NCBI GenBank assembly: GCA_937951895.1
Contig: CALFER010000047.1
Span: 1 to 64,000 of the forward strand
Reading direction: 5' to 3'
Length of the DNA stretch: 64,000 nt
Source of the DNA: an uncultured bacterium
Lineage (GTDB): Bacteria > CSSED10-310 > CALFER01
The position numbers were made by a program, and so were the translations under genes. A model generated the notes under the pieces. The model was not told where the DNA came from and ran no database searches. It saw nothing but the letters and a program-made list of their open reading frames with translations. This document shows positions 35,458 through 43,709 of the stretch, piece by piece (the first letter of the stretch is position 1; the number at the start of each line of letters is the position of its first letter).

Positions 35458-35473
35458 TGGCACGACGATTGCT
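35458..35473 (+). promoter_or_regulatory. Canonical sigma-54 (RpoN) promoter
   Basis: TGGCACG, four bases, TTGCT: the GG and GC elements are exactly ten bases apart, a full match to the -24/-12 consensus. A start about 12 bases downstream would give a short leader to the ATG at 35516. AT-rich DNA immediately upstream could accommodate IHF or an activator. rpoN lies at 44.3 kb. Confidence 0.75.
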
Positions 35474-35515
35474 ATCTGTGTTTGCAGTCAGTCGAAACGA
35501 CTGGAAGGAGGCACC

Positions 35516-36154
35516 ATGAAAACACAGATCAGTCTGACAGTCACTTTGATAACCGGCCTGATGATCGTCGCGCCGGCCCTGGCCTGGGAACGCGGCCGCG
35601 TGGAAATCTCACCGTATGTCGCATATGCGCTGGGTGGGTCATTCGATGATTTTTACAGCTACAATGGAAACGAGTACTACGGCAACGTCGATCTCGATGA
35701 CGGCACTCAACTCGGAGTCCGCATGGGGATCGGTGTCGCACGCGGAATCGGGATCGAATTCCAGGCGGCCTATATGCCGACTGCGTTTTATGCGGACCGT
35801 GACGAGAGTTTCTTCGGGGGGAGCAGCCGCAAAATCACAGATGTGGATCTGACGATTTTCCAGGGCAGCCTGATGATCGACATGGCCCGGGGACCGGTGA
35901 TTCCGTATATGGGAATGGGAATCGGATCCACGACATTCAACATGGATCACGGCGATGACTCGACACGGTTCACCGCAAGTCTGGCCGGAGGATTCAAGTT
36001 CCGAATCAACAGCCACCTGTCGTTCAGAACGGAAATCCGGGGATATGGAATCTGGATCGACGAGGGTAACAATTGCTACGATGATTACGACTGCGACGAC
36101 GATCAATATCTGCGAATTCTCGAATCATCGTTCGGATTGTCCGTGAAAATCTGA
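35516..36154 (+). CDS. Outer-membrane beta-barrel protein (OmpA/OmpW-like porin domain)
   Basis: A 212-residue protein; GGAAGGAGG four bases before the ATG marks the start. A signal peptide ends at APALA. The mature chain has alternating amphipathic strands (RVEISPYVAYALGG, QLGVRMGIGVARGIGIEFQAAYM, VIPYMGMGIGSTTF, RFTASLAGGFKFRIN, HLSFRTEIRGYGIW) and ends in the aromatic/hydrophobic strand SSFGLSVKI, as in an eight-stranded barrel. An acidic loop near the end (CYDDYDCDDD) could bind cations. Expression is predicted to depend on sigma-54; a terminator follows the stop. Confidence 0.82.
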   Translation: MKTQISLTVTLITGLMIVAPALAWERGRVEISPYVAYALGGSFDDFYSYNGNEYYGNVDLDDGTQLGVRMGIGVARGIGIEFQAAYMPTAFYADRDESFFGGSSRKITDVDLTIFQGSLMIDMARGPVIPYMGMGIGSTTFNMDHGDDSTRFTASLAGGFKFRINSHLSFRTEIRGYGIWIDEGNNCYDDYDCDDDQYLRILESSFGLSVKI

Positions 36155-36193
36155 CGCCGTCCATTCCCTGTTGACCGTTCTTTCTGATACAGT

Positions 36194-36228
36194 CGGGAGA
36201 TATCCGCAACGGATATCTCCCGTTGTTT
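36194..36228 (+). terminator. Rho-independent terminator after the barrel gene
   Basis: Perfect 13-bp stem CGGGAGATATCCG / CGGATATCTCCCG around a CAA loop, followed by TTGTTT. It isolates the barrel gene from rarA, which starts 12 bp later. Confidence 0.85.
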
Positions 36229-36239
36229 ACAGGCTCAAT

Positions 36240-37598
36240 ATGGAACTCTTTCCGGAAATGAAAGCACCCTCACTGCCCACCGGTTCGGTGCCTCTGGCGG
36301 ATCGGATGCGTCCGCGCTCCTTGTCGGAATATGTCGGACAGGAGCATCTTCTCGGAGAGGGGCAGCCCTTACGTAAAGTCTACGAAAGCGGCTTGATGAT
36401 CTCGATGATTCTCTGGGGACCTCCGGGCAGCGGCAAAACGACACTCGCCCGTCTCGTCGCTCGAGCCTCGGATGCGGAGTTTGTCGAGTACTCGGCTGTT
36501 GTCTCGGGAATCCAGCAGATCAAGGAAGTGGTGCGCGCGGCTGAGATCCAGCTTCGGGCAAATGGCCGGAAGACGATTCTGTTCGTCGATGAGATTCACC
36601 GTTTCAACAAGGCGCAACAGGATGCCTTTCTGCCTCATATCGAAAAAGGCGCGATCGTTCTGATCGGTGCTACGACCGAAAATCCCTCCTTCGAGGTGAT
36701 CCCCGCACTCCAATCCCGCACCCGGGTGTTCGTTCTCGAGCCGCTCGGTCGCGATCATATTGTCACGATCATCCGTCGGGCCATCGATGATGCGGAGAGG
36801 GGGCTGGGTCGAACGGCGATCGCAATATCCGACGAAACGGTCGGTCTGCTGGCCGACAACTCCAATGGAGATGCTCGAGTTGCATTGAATGTGCTGGAGT
36901 TTGCGAGCGATTTATGTTCATCCGGTGCAGACAATCGTCGGGTGATCACCGACGAGATCATTCTGGCGGCATTGCAGCGCCGGGTGTGTTTGTATGACAA
37001 ATCGGGCGAACAGCATTTCAACTTCATCTCGGCGCTTCACAAGAGTCTGAGAGGTTCGGATGCGGATGCGGCGTTGTATTGGATGACGCGGATGCTGGAG
37101 GCGGGAGAGGATCCTCTGTATCTGATCCGGCGCATGGTGCGATTCGCCGTCGAGGATATTGGTCTGGCGGATCCGAGAGCGTTGAACATCGCGATTTCGG
37201 TGAAGGATGCCTACGAGTTCCTCGGCTCACCTGAAGGCGATCTGGCTTTGGCATATTGTACCGTTTACCTCGCAACCTGTCCGAAATCGAATCGTATCTA
37301 CAAGGCATTCGGCGAGGCACGGCAAGCGGCGCAGGAAACTTCGGATGCACCGGTTCCGATCCATCTGAGAAACGCGCCGACGCGACTGATGAAGACGCTG
37401 GGGTATGGTGCTGCGTATCGGTATGATCATGAGTATGACGATGCTGTTTCGGGACAGGTATTTTTCCCGGATTCATTGCCGGAGAGGGTTTTTTACGAGC
37501 CAACGGAGAAGGGGATGGAAGGGGAGATCCGGCGACGGATCGAGGCCTTTCGGGTGCGCCGGGCAGAACGACGCAGATCCGGAGAATCTGGTTCTTGA
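36240..37598 (+). CDS. rarA: Replication-associated recombination ATPase RarA (MgsA)
   Basis: A 452-residue AAA+ clamp-loader-like ATPase. [20 protein letters not shown], Walker [16 protein letters not shown], Walker [21 protein letters not shown], sensor [18 protein letters not shown], and the C-terminal tetramerisation domain ([34 protein letters not shown]). It acts at stalled replication forks. The start is chosen at the conserved MELFPE, skipping a frame extension that runs through the terminator. Confidence 0.93.
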   Translation: MELFPEMKAPSLPTGSVPLADRMRPRSLSEYVGQEHLLGEGQPLRKVYESGLMISMILWGPPGSGKTTLARLVARASDAEFVEYSAVVSGIQQIKEVVRAAEIQLRANGRKTILFVDEIHRFNKAQQDAFLPHIEKGAIVLIGATTENPSFEVIPALQSRTRVFVLEPLGRDHIVTIIRRAIDDAERGLGRTAIAISDETVGLLADNSNGDARVALNVLEFASDLCSSGADNRRVITDEIILAALQRRVCLYDKSGEQHFNFISALHKSLRGSDADAALYWMTRMLEAGEDPLYLIRRMVRFAVEDIGLADPRALNIAISVKDAYEFLGSPEGDLALAYCTVYLATCPKSNRIYKAFGEARQAAQETSDAPVPIHLRNAPTRLMKTLGYGAAYRYDHEYDDAVSGQVFFPDSLPERVFYEPTEKGMEGEIRRRIEAFRVRRAERRRSGESGS

Positions 37599-37623
37599 CA
37601 TTGAGCATGTCAGTTTGTATTCT
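37595..37623 (+). promoter_or_regulatory. Sigma-70 promoter of the arsR-MT/ahcY operon
   Basis: Perfect TTGACA (overlapping the rarA stop codon), 17-base spacer and TATTCT (four of six). The predicted start falls at about 37630, at the edge of the palindrome 37631-37656. Confidence 0.7.
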
Positions 37624-37630
37624 AATTATC

Positions 37631-37656
37631 ATCATATCAAGATAACTTGATATGAT
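37631..37656. promoter_or_regulatory. Palindromic operator candidate for the ArsR-type regulator
   Basis: A perfect 11-bp inverted repeat ATCATATCAAG / CTTGATATGAT separated by ATAA, placed at about +1 to +26 of the predicted transcript and 24 bp before the regulator ATG. ArsR-family proteins commonly bind AT-rich dyads of this kind, so autoregulation by SAM or SAH sensing is likely. Confidence 0.65.
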
Positions 37657-37679
37657 AATCTCCCGAACTGGACAAACGA

Positions 37680-38627
37680 ATGCTCACAACTCTCAAAGCA
37701 CTGGCAGAAGAGACTCGAGTCAGAATCCTGGTCATCCTGGATCACGGGGAGTTTTCGGTCATGGAGATCATGCAGATTCTCCGGATGGGGCAGAGCAGGA
37801 TTTCGCGACATCTGAAAATTCTCCAATCCGCCGGGGTCGCCGGTAACCGTCGCGACGGTGCCTGTGTGTTTTATCATTTATCTCACGCCGATCCGCATCG
37901 TGAGATTCTCTTCAGAGAAATACTCGAATGGGCCCGAACGACAGCCTGGTATGCAGCGCTTACCGCTGAAACATCGCGAGTCCTGGCGGAACGTCATCGA
38001 CGGAGCGCAGATTCATTCAATCGAATCGCGCCGAACTGGACCAGCCTTCGGGATCGATACATCGATTTCGGTCGGTTCGAAGCATCGATCCTGGAGTCTT
38101 TCGCACACTCACATCTCATCGCGGATCTCGGGTGCGGCGCCGGAGATATCAGCACGAGACTCATTGCGGGGGGGCACGATGTCATTGGTGTTGACAGCAA
38201 TTCCGAGATGCTCGGAAACGCCAGAGAATTACTGGCGGATGCCCTGAAAACCCACCGTGTGGATCTCAGACTGGGCGCAATTGAGCATTTACCGATTCGG
38301 AACGGCGAAGTCGAGGGAATTCTGTGCAGTATGGTTCTGCATCATCTGGCTGAACCTGGGAAGGCGTTTCAAGAATTCAACCGGATACTCGGACGACGAG
38401 GTGTTCTCATCGTCATCGACTTTCTGCAGCATGACAATGAGCAACTCCGGGCTGAAATGGGTGATCTGTGGCGAGGCTTCACGTCGGTGGACATGACCCG
38501 TTGGCTGGCTCAATCCGGTTTCAGATTGAACCGGATCGAGACGATTCCGGCGCGACACGAATCTATTCAGTTGCTGATGGCAATTGCATATAAACAATCC
38601 TCAATCAGGGAGAAATCGAATGACTGA
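37680..38627 (+). CDS. ArsR-family regulator fused to a SAM-dependent methyltransferase
   Basis: A 315-residue protein. Residues 1-~85 are an ArsR winged helix (LKALAEETRVRILVIL, GQSRISRHLKILQSAGV, RRDGACVFYHL). Residues ~110-300 are a class I methyltransferase: motif I IADLGCGAGDIS, acidic motif II GVDSN, then LCSMVLHHLAEPGKAFQE. No metal-binding CxC is present, so the ligand is unlikely to be arsenic. Its overlap with ahcY (8 bp) points to SAH or SAM as the signal, in line with SahR-like control of the methyl cycle. Whether the domain is catalytic or only a sensor is not clear. Confidence 0.87.
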   Translation: MLTTLKALAEETRVRILVILDHGEFSVMEIMQILRMGQSRISRHLKILQSAGVAGNRRDGACVFYHLSHADPHREILFREILEWARTTAWYAALTAETSRVLAERHRRSADSFNRIAPNWTSLRDRYIDFGRFEASILESFAHSHLIADLGCGAGDISTRLIAGGHDVIGVDSNSEMLGNARELLADALKTHRVDLRLGAIEHLPIRNGEVEGILCSMVLHHLAEPGKAFQEFNRILGRRGVLIVIDFLQHDNEQLRAEMGDLWRGFTSVDMTRWLAQSGFRLNRIETIPARHESIQLLMAIAYKQSSIREKSND

Positions 38628-39879
38628 AACGTACAAAGTCTCCAACATCAAACTCGCGGAGCAGGGACGCATGAAGATCGAGTGGGCGGAATCCCGGATG
38701 CCCGTTCTCATGACCATGCGGAAACGATTCGCGGAAACACAACCCTTGAAAGGCCAGCGTATCGCGGGATGTCTGCATGTGACCAAGGAAACCGCGGTGC
38801 TGGTTGAAACGCTCCGGATCGCAGGAGCGGAGGTTTCCTGGAGCGGCTGCAATCCGCTTTCCACACAAGATGACATCGCGGCTGCTCTTGCCTCGAATGG
38901 AATCTCCATTTTCGCATGGCACGGAATGAGCGTTCCTGAGTTTTACTGGGCCATCGAAAAGACCCTCGAGTTCAAACCCACGCTGACACTGGACGACGGA
39001 GCGGATCTCATTTTTACAATCCATAGCAAACACCCCGAGTATGCCAACCATGTTATCGGGGGAACAGAAGAAACGACGACGGGTGTCCATCGGATACGAG
39101 CGATGGCAGCCGACAAGAAATTGCTTTATCCGATCTATGCGGTCAACGATGCCGAAACGAAGTGGGATTTTGACAATGTCTACGGTACCGGCCAGAGTTC
39201 ACTCGACGGCATTCTGCGAGCGACTTCGGTTCTGATAGCGGGGAAGACCTTTGTTGTTGCCGGATATGGACATTGCGGCAAGGGATGTGCGATGCGAGCT
39301 GCCGGACTTGGAGCGAATGTGGTGGTCACCGAAGTCAAGGCGACTGCAGCACTTAAAGCGATACTTGATGGTCATCGTGTCATGCCGATGGATCAAGCGG
39401 CCCGTATCGGAGACATCTTCATCACGGCGACCGGGATGAAGGATGTCATCGTGAAAAAGCACTTCGAATCGATGAAGGATGGTGCGATCGTCTGCAACAC
39501 CGGGCATTACGATTGCGAGATCAGAATTCCCGATCTGACATCGATCGCGCGATCATGCCGGGAAATCCGTCCGAACAATGAAGAATTCACATTGCCGGAC
39601 GGACGAAGAATCTATCTGCTCGCAAAAGGGCGCCTGGTCAACCTGGCGGCAGCCGAGGGGCATCCGAGCGAAGTCATGGATATGAGTTTTGCGAACCAGT
39701 TGATGGCATTGATTGAGATGTCGCGACGTGGCTCGACCATGGAAAAGATCGTGTACGATCTTCCGGAATCCCTGGATCAGGAAATCGCGATGATCAAACT
39801 CGATACCATGAAATGCGGCATCGATACGTTGTCGGAGGATCAGGTTCGTTATCTGACGGATTACAGCTCAGGGACTTGA
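38620..39879 (+). CDS. ahcY: S-adenosylhomocysteine hydrolase
   Basis: A 419-residue protein of the shorter bacterial/archaeal form. Start at the ATG overlapping the upstream stop, with GGGAG nearby. Substrate residues lie in LHVTKETAVL, SWSGCNPLSTQDD and IGGTEETTTGV. The NAD site is FVVAGYGHCGKGCAMRAAGLGANVVVTEV, and the C-terminus contains LAAAEGHPSEVMDMSFANQ. It splits SAH into adenosine and homocysteine, removing the product inhibitor of methyltransferases. Co-transcribed with its probable regulator; metK is 3.7 kb away on the opposite strand. Confidence 0.96.
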   Translation: MTETYKVSNIKLAEQGRMKIEWAESRMPVLMTMRKRFAETQPLKGQRIAGCLHVTKETAVLVETLRIAGAEVSWSGCNPLSTQDDIAAALASNGISIFAWHGMSVPEFYWAIEKTLEFKPTLTLDDGADLIFTIHSKHPEYANHVIGGTEETTTGVHRIRAMAADKKLLYPIYAVNDAETKWDFDNVYGTGQSSLDGILRATSVLIAGKTFVVAGYGHCGKGCAMRAAGLGANVVVTEVKATAALKAILDGHRVMPMDQAARIGDIFITATGMKDVIVKKHFESMKDGAIVCNTGHYDCEIRIPDLTSIARSCREIRPNNEEFTLPDGRRIYLLAKGRLVNLAAAEGHPSEVMDMSFANQLMALIEMSRRGSTMEKIVYDLPESLDQEIAMIKLDTMKCGIDTLSEDQVRYLTDYSSGT

Positions 39880-39905
39880 GAATTCGACTGACAGATCGAG
39901 TACCG

Positions 39906-39951
39906 ACAGGCCGATACGGAAGCAGTGTTCCGGATCGGCCTGTTTCATTTT
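39906..39951 (+). terminator. Rho-independent terminator after ahcY
   Basis: Ten-base perfect stem ACAGGCCGAT / ATCGGCCTGT with additional inner CGGAA/TTCCG pairing, followed by TTCATTTT. Confidence 0.82.
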
Positions 39952-39960
39952 GGGGATTAG

Positions 39961-40004
39961 TTATGCACAAACACACGCATGGAGTTATGAACAGGTTATG
40001 AACA
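39961..40004 (+). repeat. Three TTATGMACA nonamers near dif
   Basis: TTATGCACA at 39961-39969 and TTATGAACA at 39985-39993 and 39996-40004, all on the plus strand. The first fits the loose DnaA-box consensus TTATNCACA; the other two differ by one base. AT-rich DNA follows. Confidence 0.5.
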
Positions 40005-40058
40005 ATGAGGCAACCTACTGAAATATATAGATAAAAACGACATCAGTCCGTATCGGCA

Positions 40059-40086
40059 ACTTAACATAATATAACTTATCGGACAT
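40059..40086 (-). other. dif-like XerC/XerD recombination site (chromosome dimer resolution)
   Basis: Read on the minus strand: XerC half ATGTCCGATAA (40086-40076), six-base centre GTTATA, XerD half TTATGTTAAGT (40069-40059). The XerD arm matches E. coli dif at ten of eleven positions, the XerC arm keeps the inner ATAA, and the 11-6-11 geometry is exact. It sits in the only intergenic stretch where two long, oppositely oriented gene blocks converge, between the ahcY and GH57 terminators. This is where the replication terminus would be expected. Confidence 0.75.
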
Positions 40087-40098
40087 TATGACTGGCCA

Positions 40099-40132
40099 TA
40101 AAAAAAGCACGGTTCCCTCAAAAACCGTGCTT
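40099..40132 (-). terminator. Rho-independent terminator of the GH57 gene
   Basis: Minus strand: AAGCACGGTT / AACCGTGCTT stem with an eight-base loop and a run of T. The stem includes the gene's TAA stop codon. Confidence 0.85.
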
Positions 40133-42329
40133 ATACTTCCCACATCAAATTATCGTAGTCCTCTGTCGGTACCCGAAACTCAATCCCATACAGGTCCGGA
40201 ATCCTCCCCAGATAACGCTCACCAACACGCAACTCCACAAACATATCCACTCTCTGATCGCGTTTCGCCCCCAGATACTCAAACGGAATTCCGATCTCAA
40301 ACACATCCTCGAAAGCTGCGTGAATCTTCCCGTGGAGATGATCCTCGCCCAAAACGACCGCTGATCTTCTGGCACAATCCCCTTCTCGCTCTGAACGCAA
40401 CTCTATAACTGTCTCGGTTCCCGGAACCGGTATCACGGATCGGATGCCGATTTTCAACCCTTTCTCGCAGGCCGGGTCAATCCCCTCTCCCGGATTCAAT
40501 CGCAGATAGACCTTCTGCAGATCGAACCCGAACTCCAACGATTCGACCACTTTTTCCGATTCTGCTGCATGCATGGTTCCGAACGTTTGACGAAAATTGA
40601 TTTTGCCGGCGCCAAACCATTCAAAGTAACTGTCTCGTCTTCCATCAATCTTGGGTGACAAGAGAGTCTTCGGGTGGATCAACTTAAAACATCGCGACTT
40701 CTGCCGTAAAATAGATTGATGCAATTCCGACGGAACGGTTTCTCCGAGATCCTGATAGGTTTGCTGAAGCAGGGTTCTGAACAGGAAATCAAATTCCTCT
40801 TTTTCATCGGAGGTGTGATCATCGCCGTACCACCAGAACCAATCACTCGCCTGAGCCTTCCGAATCCTGTTCCGAGCTGTCGCGATCTGGCTTGTTGTGC
40901 AATCCTTTCGGCGATCGATCGTATCCGAGGCTTGTCTGAGATACTCCCAGGCAGTGTTTTCTTCTTCATGTCCGATCCAGATCCCGAAGTTACCGTTGAT
41001 CCAGGAACCGGAAGCGATTGACGGGATCGGTGAGATCTGATGATCGCAGCTCTTGAGATACTCGCTGATACACCGTGTCTGGAAACGGGCATTCGTCGAG
41101 ATTCTGGTGAACAGTTTTTCCAGAAAGGTCCAGCCCCCGCCTCGATAATGTTCCCAGGCATTCTCACCATCAAGTATGATCGTGACGCACGGAGCAAACG
41201 GGAGATTCTCGGTTCGTTCGTGAATCATCACCAGACGCTGCTCGAAGTCCATCACCGCGAGATCTTCGTCCCAATTCTGATAATCGAATCCTATCAGATC
41301 CGACATCAGGTGATCACGGAACAGAACCGTGACTTTTCCCTTGTCTGTCTCAACTTTCCAGGGTCTGTAGAGCAATTCGGGAACATTCGTCTGCCCGCTT
41401 TTATCCCGAACAAATGGGATTCCTGCGGATTTCGCCAGGATATCTTCATCCGAGGCAATCCAACTGATCTTGTTTTCTGCGAACAACCGTACGGTTTTGG
41501 ATGAAACCGATCCCTCCGCAGGCCACATTCCCTTCGGATACTGGCCAAAGATCGATTTGTGTTTTTCGCGTGCCGATCGAATATGCCAGGCTGCATCGGC
41601 CTGGAAATCGAAGTGAGTCGGCATCGTGATCCGAGGGAGTGCTTCGCGTGCGGAATCGGGATCGATCAGGATCGGGAGGATGGGGTGATAGTACGGTGTT
41701 GCTGAGATTTCCGCCTTGCCTGCCACGGATAAGTCTCGATAGAGGGCGGGTATCCGAGCGATCCAGCTGAGGCTGGTATCAATAATCTGAAGCTTCTCCT
41801 CTTCCGTAAACCCGTGCTCTTTCTCGACGGCTTTTCGAAAAATCTCATCACGCTCTCGGATCTCGGGGTAGATCCATGCCAGAATTCGCCATACCATCAG
41901 GTCGCGAAGTTCGGAGGTGTCCAGGTTCGAGCCTTCTTCACGGCCGGAGATCGAGGATTTCGAGCCAAATCGGATGAACAGATCGTGATACCTTTTAAAA
42001 GGTTGTATCAGCGTTCGTTCCTGACCTGAAAACGCTTTCCTGAGAAATCGGTTTTTCTGATCGATGGACAACGTGTCGGTGGGATACCTGCAGACCTCGA
42101 GTTCCTGATCGATGTGGCCTGCAGCATAGCCTTCGAGTTGTTCCCACAGCACACCCGAGAAATTGAAATTGAGTCTGAGATTGGGAATTCGTGAAGCCAG
42201 GGTAACCATTCCGAGATAATCCTTGGTGGCATGCAGGCGTGTCCAGGGCAGCAGATGCGGTTCCTGATCGATGCAGTATGACGGTTGATGCATATGCCAT
42301 AACAGAATGAGATTGAGTTTCTGGGCCAC
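40131..42329 (-). CDS. Glycoside hydrolase family 57 protein
   Basis: About 732 residues from a GTG at 42329 that follows GAGGAG; the longer frame upstream runs through the metK terminator and is rejected. GH57 conserved regions appear in order: LLWHMHQPSY; AEISATPYYHPILP; MWPAEGSVS with the nucleophile Glu; WIASDEDIL with the acid/base Asp; IILDGENAWE. GH57 enzymes are retaining alpha-amylases, amylopullulanases, glucanotransferases or branching enzymes. The C-terminal ~200 residues look like a beta-sandwich. No signal peptide, so probably cytoplasmic glycogen/maltodextrin metabolism; exact specificity unresolved. Confidence 0.88.
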   Translation of the reverse strand: MAQKLNLILLWHMHQPSYCIDQEPHLLPWTRLHATKDYLGMVTLASRIPNLRLNFNFSGVLWEQLEGYAAGHIDQELEVCRYPTDTLSIDQKNRFLRKAFSGQERTLIQPFKRYHDLFIRFGSKSSISGREEGSNLDTSELRDLMVWRILAWIYPEIRERDEIFRKAVEKEHGFTEEEKLQIIDTSLSWIARIPALYRDLSVAGKAEISATPYYHPILPILIDPDSAREALPRITMPTHFDFQADAAWHIRSAREKHKSIFGQYPKGMWPAEGSVSSKTVRLFAENKISWIASDEDILAKSAGIPFVRDKSGQTNVPELLYRPWKVETDKGKVTVLFRDHLMSDLIGFDYQNWDEDLAVMDFEQRLVMIHERTENLPFAPCVTIILDGENAWEHYRGGGWTFLEKLFTRISTNARFQTRCISEYLKSCDHQISPIPSIASGSWINGNFGIWIGHEEENTAWEYLRQASDTIDRRKDCTTSQIATARNRIRKAQASDWFWWYGDDHTSDEKEEFDFLFRTLLQQTYQDLGETVPSELHQSILRQKSRCFKLIHPKTLLSPKIDGRRDSYFEWFGAGKINFRQTFGTMHAAESEKVVESLEFGFDLQKVYLRLNPGEGIDPACEKGLKIGIRSVIPVPGTETVIELRSEREGDCARRSAVVLGEDHLHGKIHAAFEDVFEIGIPFEYLGAKRDQRVDMFVELRVGERYLGRIPDLYGIEFRVPTEDYDNLMWEV

Positions 42330-42353
42330 GGTTCGCGGACTCCTCTGAGGGGG

Positions 42354-42389
42354 AAAAAAACAGGTGAGCCACGGGAAGTGCTCACCTGT
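42354..42389 (-). terminator. Rho-independent terminator after metK
   Basis: Minus strand: perfect ten-base stem ACAGGTGAGC / GCTCACCTGT followed by seven T residues, 40 bp after the metK stop and just ahead of the GH57 ribosome site. Confidence 0.88.
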
Positions 42390-42428
42390 CGAGTTTAAAC
42401 GCAAATGGTCGTTGAATCGAGGAAAAAC

Positions 42429-43583
42429 TTAGAGTTTCAGGAAGTCCTGGATTTCCTTGATTTTATCGGTATTTTCCCAGCTGAATGTCGATTCCGTGCG
42501 TCCGAAATGACCATATGCGGCTGTTGCCTGGTAGATCGGCCGACGCAGCTGCAGATGATCGATCATTCCTTTTGGAGTCAACGGGAAGAGAGCCCGGATC
42601 GCCTTGACGATTTCGGAATTCGAAATCTTCGATCGGTTGTAGGTGTTGACCATGACGGAGACCGGTTCGGCGACACCGATCGCATAAGCGAGCTGCACTT
42701 CGATTTCATCGGCTGCGCCAGAGGCAACGATGTTTTTCGCCACATATCGGGCCATGTAGGATCCGGAACGATCGACTTTCGTGGGATCTTTTCCGGAAAA
42801 TGCGCCGCCGCCATGCGACCCGACACCACCGTATGTATCGACGATGATTTTTCGACCGGTAAGGCCTGTGTCACCCTGCGGTCCCCCGATAACGAAACGA
42901 CCGGTTGCGTTGATGTAATATTTGGTGTTCTTGGTGAGCATCTCACGGGGGATCACAGCCTGGATCACTTTTTCGACGATATCTTCCCGTAATTCGTTCT
43001 GAGGAACCGTCGGTGAGTGTTGTGTAGCGATGACCACCGAGTCCACGGCGACCGGTTTTCCTTTTTCATAGACCACCGACACCTGGGATTTACCGTCGGG
43101 TCGGAGATAGTCAACGATTCCCTTTTTCCGAATTTCAGCGAGTCTGCGGGTCAGTTTGTGTGCGAGATTGATCGGCATGGGCATGAATTCCGGAGTTTCG
43201 GTGCATGCATAGCCGAACATCAGACCCTGGTCGCCGGCGCCGCCGATGTCGACGCCCTGGGCGATATCCGGAGATTGCTCATCGATGGCGTTGATGACGG
43301 CGCATGTATGGCAGTCAAAGCCGAACTTGGCGCGCGTATAACCGATTTCCTCGATTGTCTTCCGCACGATTTTCGGTACATCGACATACGTCGTCGTGGT
43401 GATCTCGCCGGCAACAAACGCCACGCCTGTCGTGACGAGTGTCTCGCAAGCAACCCGTCCCATGGGATCATGGCTCATGATTCCATCGAGGATGGCGTCC
43501 GAGATCTGGTCTGCGATTTTGTCGGGATGGCCTTCAGTAACGGATTCCGACGTAAACAAAAAGTCCTGATCATTACCTTTCAT
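42429..43583 (-). CDS. metK: S-adenosylmethionine synthetase
   Basis: A 384-residue protein of normal length. AAGGAG six bases before the ATG fixes the start; the 21 codons upstream are not needed. [24 protein letters not shown] (ATP and Mg site), [12 protein letters not shown], and [22 protein letters not shown] are signature segments. It makes SAM from methionine and ATP. It has its own promoter and terminator and thus forms a single-gene unit. With ahcY and the ArsR-MT regulator it covers the core SAM cycle in this window. Confidence 0.97.
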   Translation of the reverse strand: MKGNDQDFLFTSESVTEGHPDKIADQISDAILDGIMSHDPMGRVACETLVTTGVAFVAGEITTTTYVDVPKIVRKTIEEIGYTRAKFGFDCHTCAVINAIDEQSPDIAQGVDIGGAGDQGLMFGYACTETPEFMPMPINLAHKLTRRLAEIRKKGIVDYLRPDGKSQVSVVYEKGKPVAVDSVVIATQHSPTVPQNELREDIVEKVIQAVIPREMLTKNTKYYINATGRFVIGGPQGDTGLTGRKIIVDTYGGVGSHGGGAFSGKDPTKVDRSGSYMARYVAKNIVASGAADEIEVQLAYAIGVAEPVSVMVNTYNRSKISNSEIVKAIRALFPLTPKGMIDHLQLRRPIYQATAAYGHFGRTESTFSWENTDKIKEIQDFLKL

Positions 43584-43637
43584 GCCTGTCTCCTTGATTG
43601 AGATAAGGTGTAAGAATGCGGGAAAACCCGCGCTTAG

Positions 43638-43666
43638 GCTATACAACAGACCCTATTGGTTGTCAA
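43638..43666 (-). promoter_or_regulatory. Sigma-70 promoter of metK
   Basis: Minus strand: perfect TTGACA, 17 bases, TATAGC (four of six). The leader of about 50 bases contains a GCGGG-TTTT-CCCGC hairpin directly after the promoter. The dyad seen upstream of ahcY is absent, and I see no known SAM riboswitch. Confidence 0.65.
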
Positions 43667-43709
43667 AGGCAGAGCGTCGATCGCGATGTACGGAGAAGCG
43701 AACCGAGGA

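Noticed and set aside
39961..40090. Possible oriC from DnaA-box-like repeats and AT-rich DNA
   Set aside because: Genes converge on this point instead of diverging, dnaA/dnaN/gidA are absent, and two of three boxes are off-consensus. A terminus with dif fits better.
40131..42404. ATG start of the GH57 gene at 42404
   Set aside because: It would translate through the metK terminator hairpin; the GTG at 42329 has a proper GAGGAG site.
43584..43640. Known SAM riboswitch (SAM-I, SAM-II, SMK) upstream of metK
   Set aside because: The leader is only about 50 bases and shows none of the conserved cores I know; only a simple hairpin is visible.
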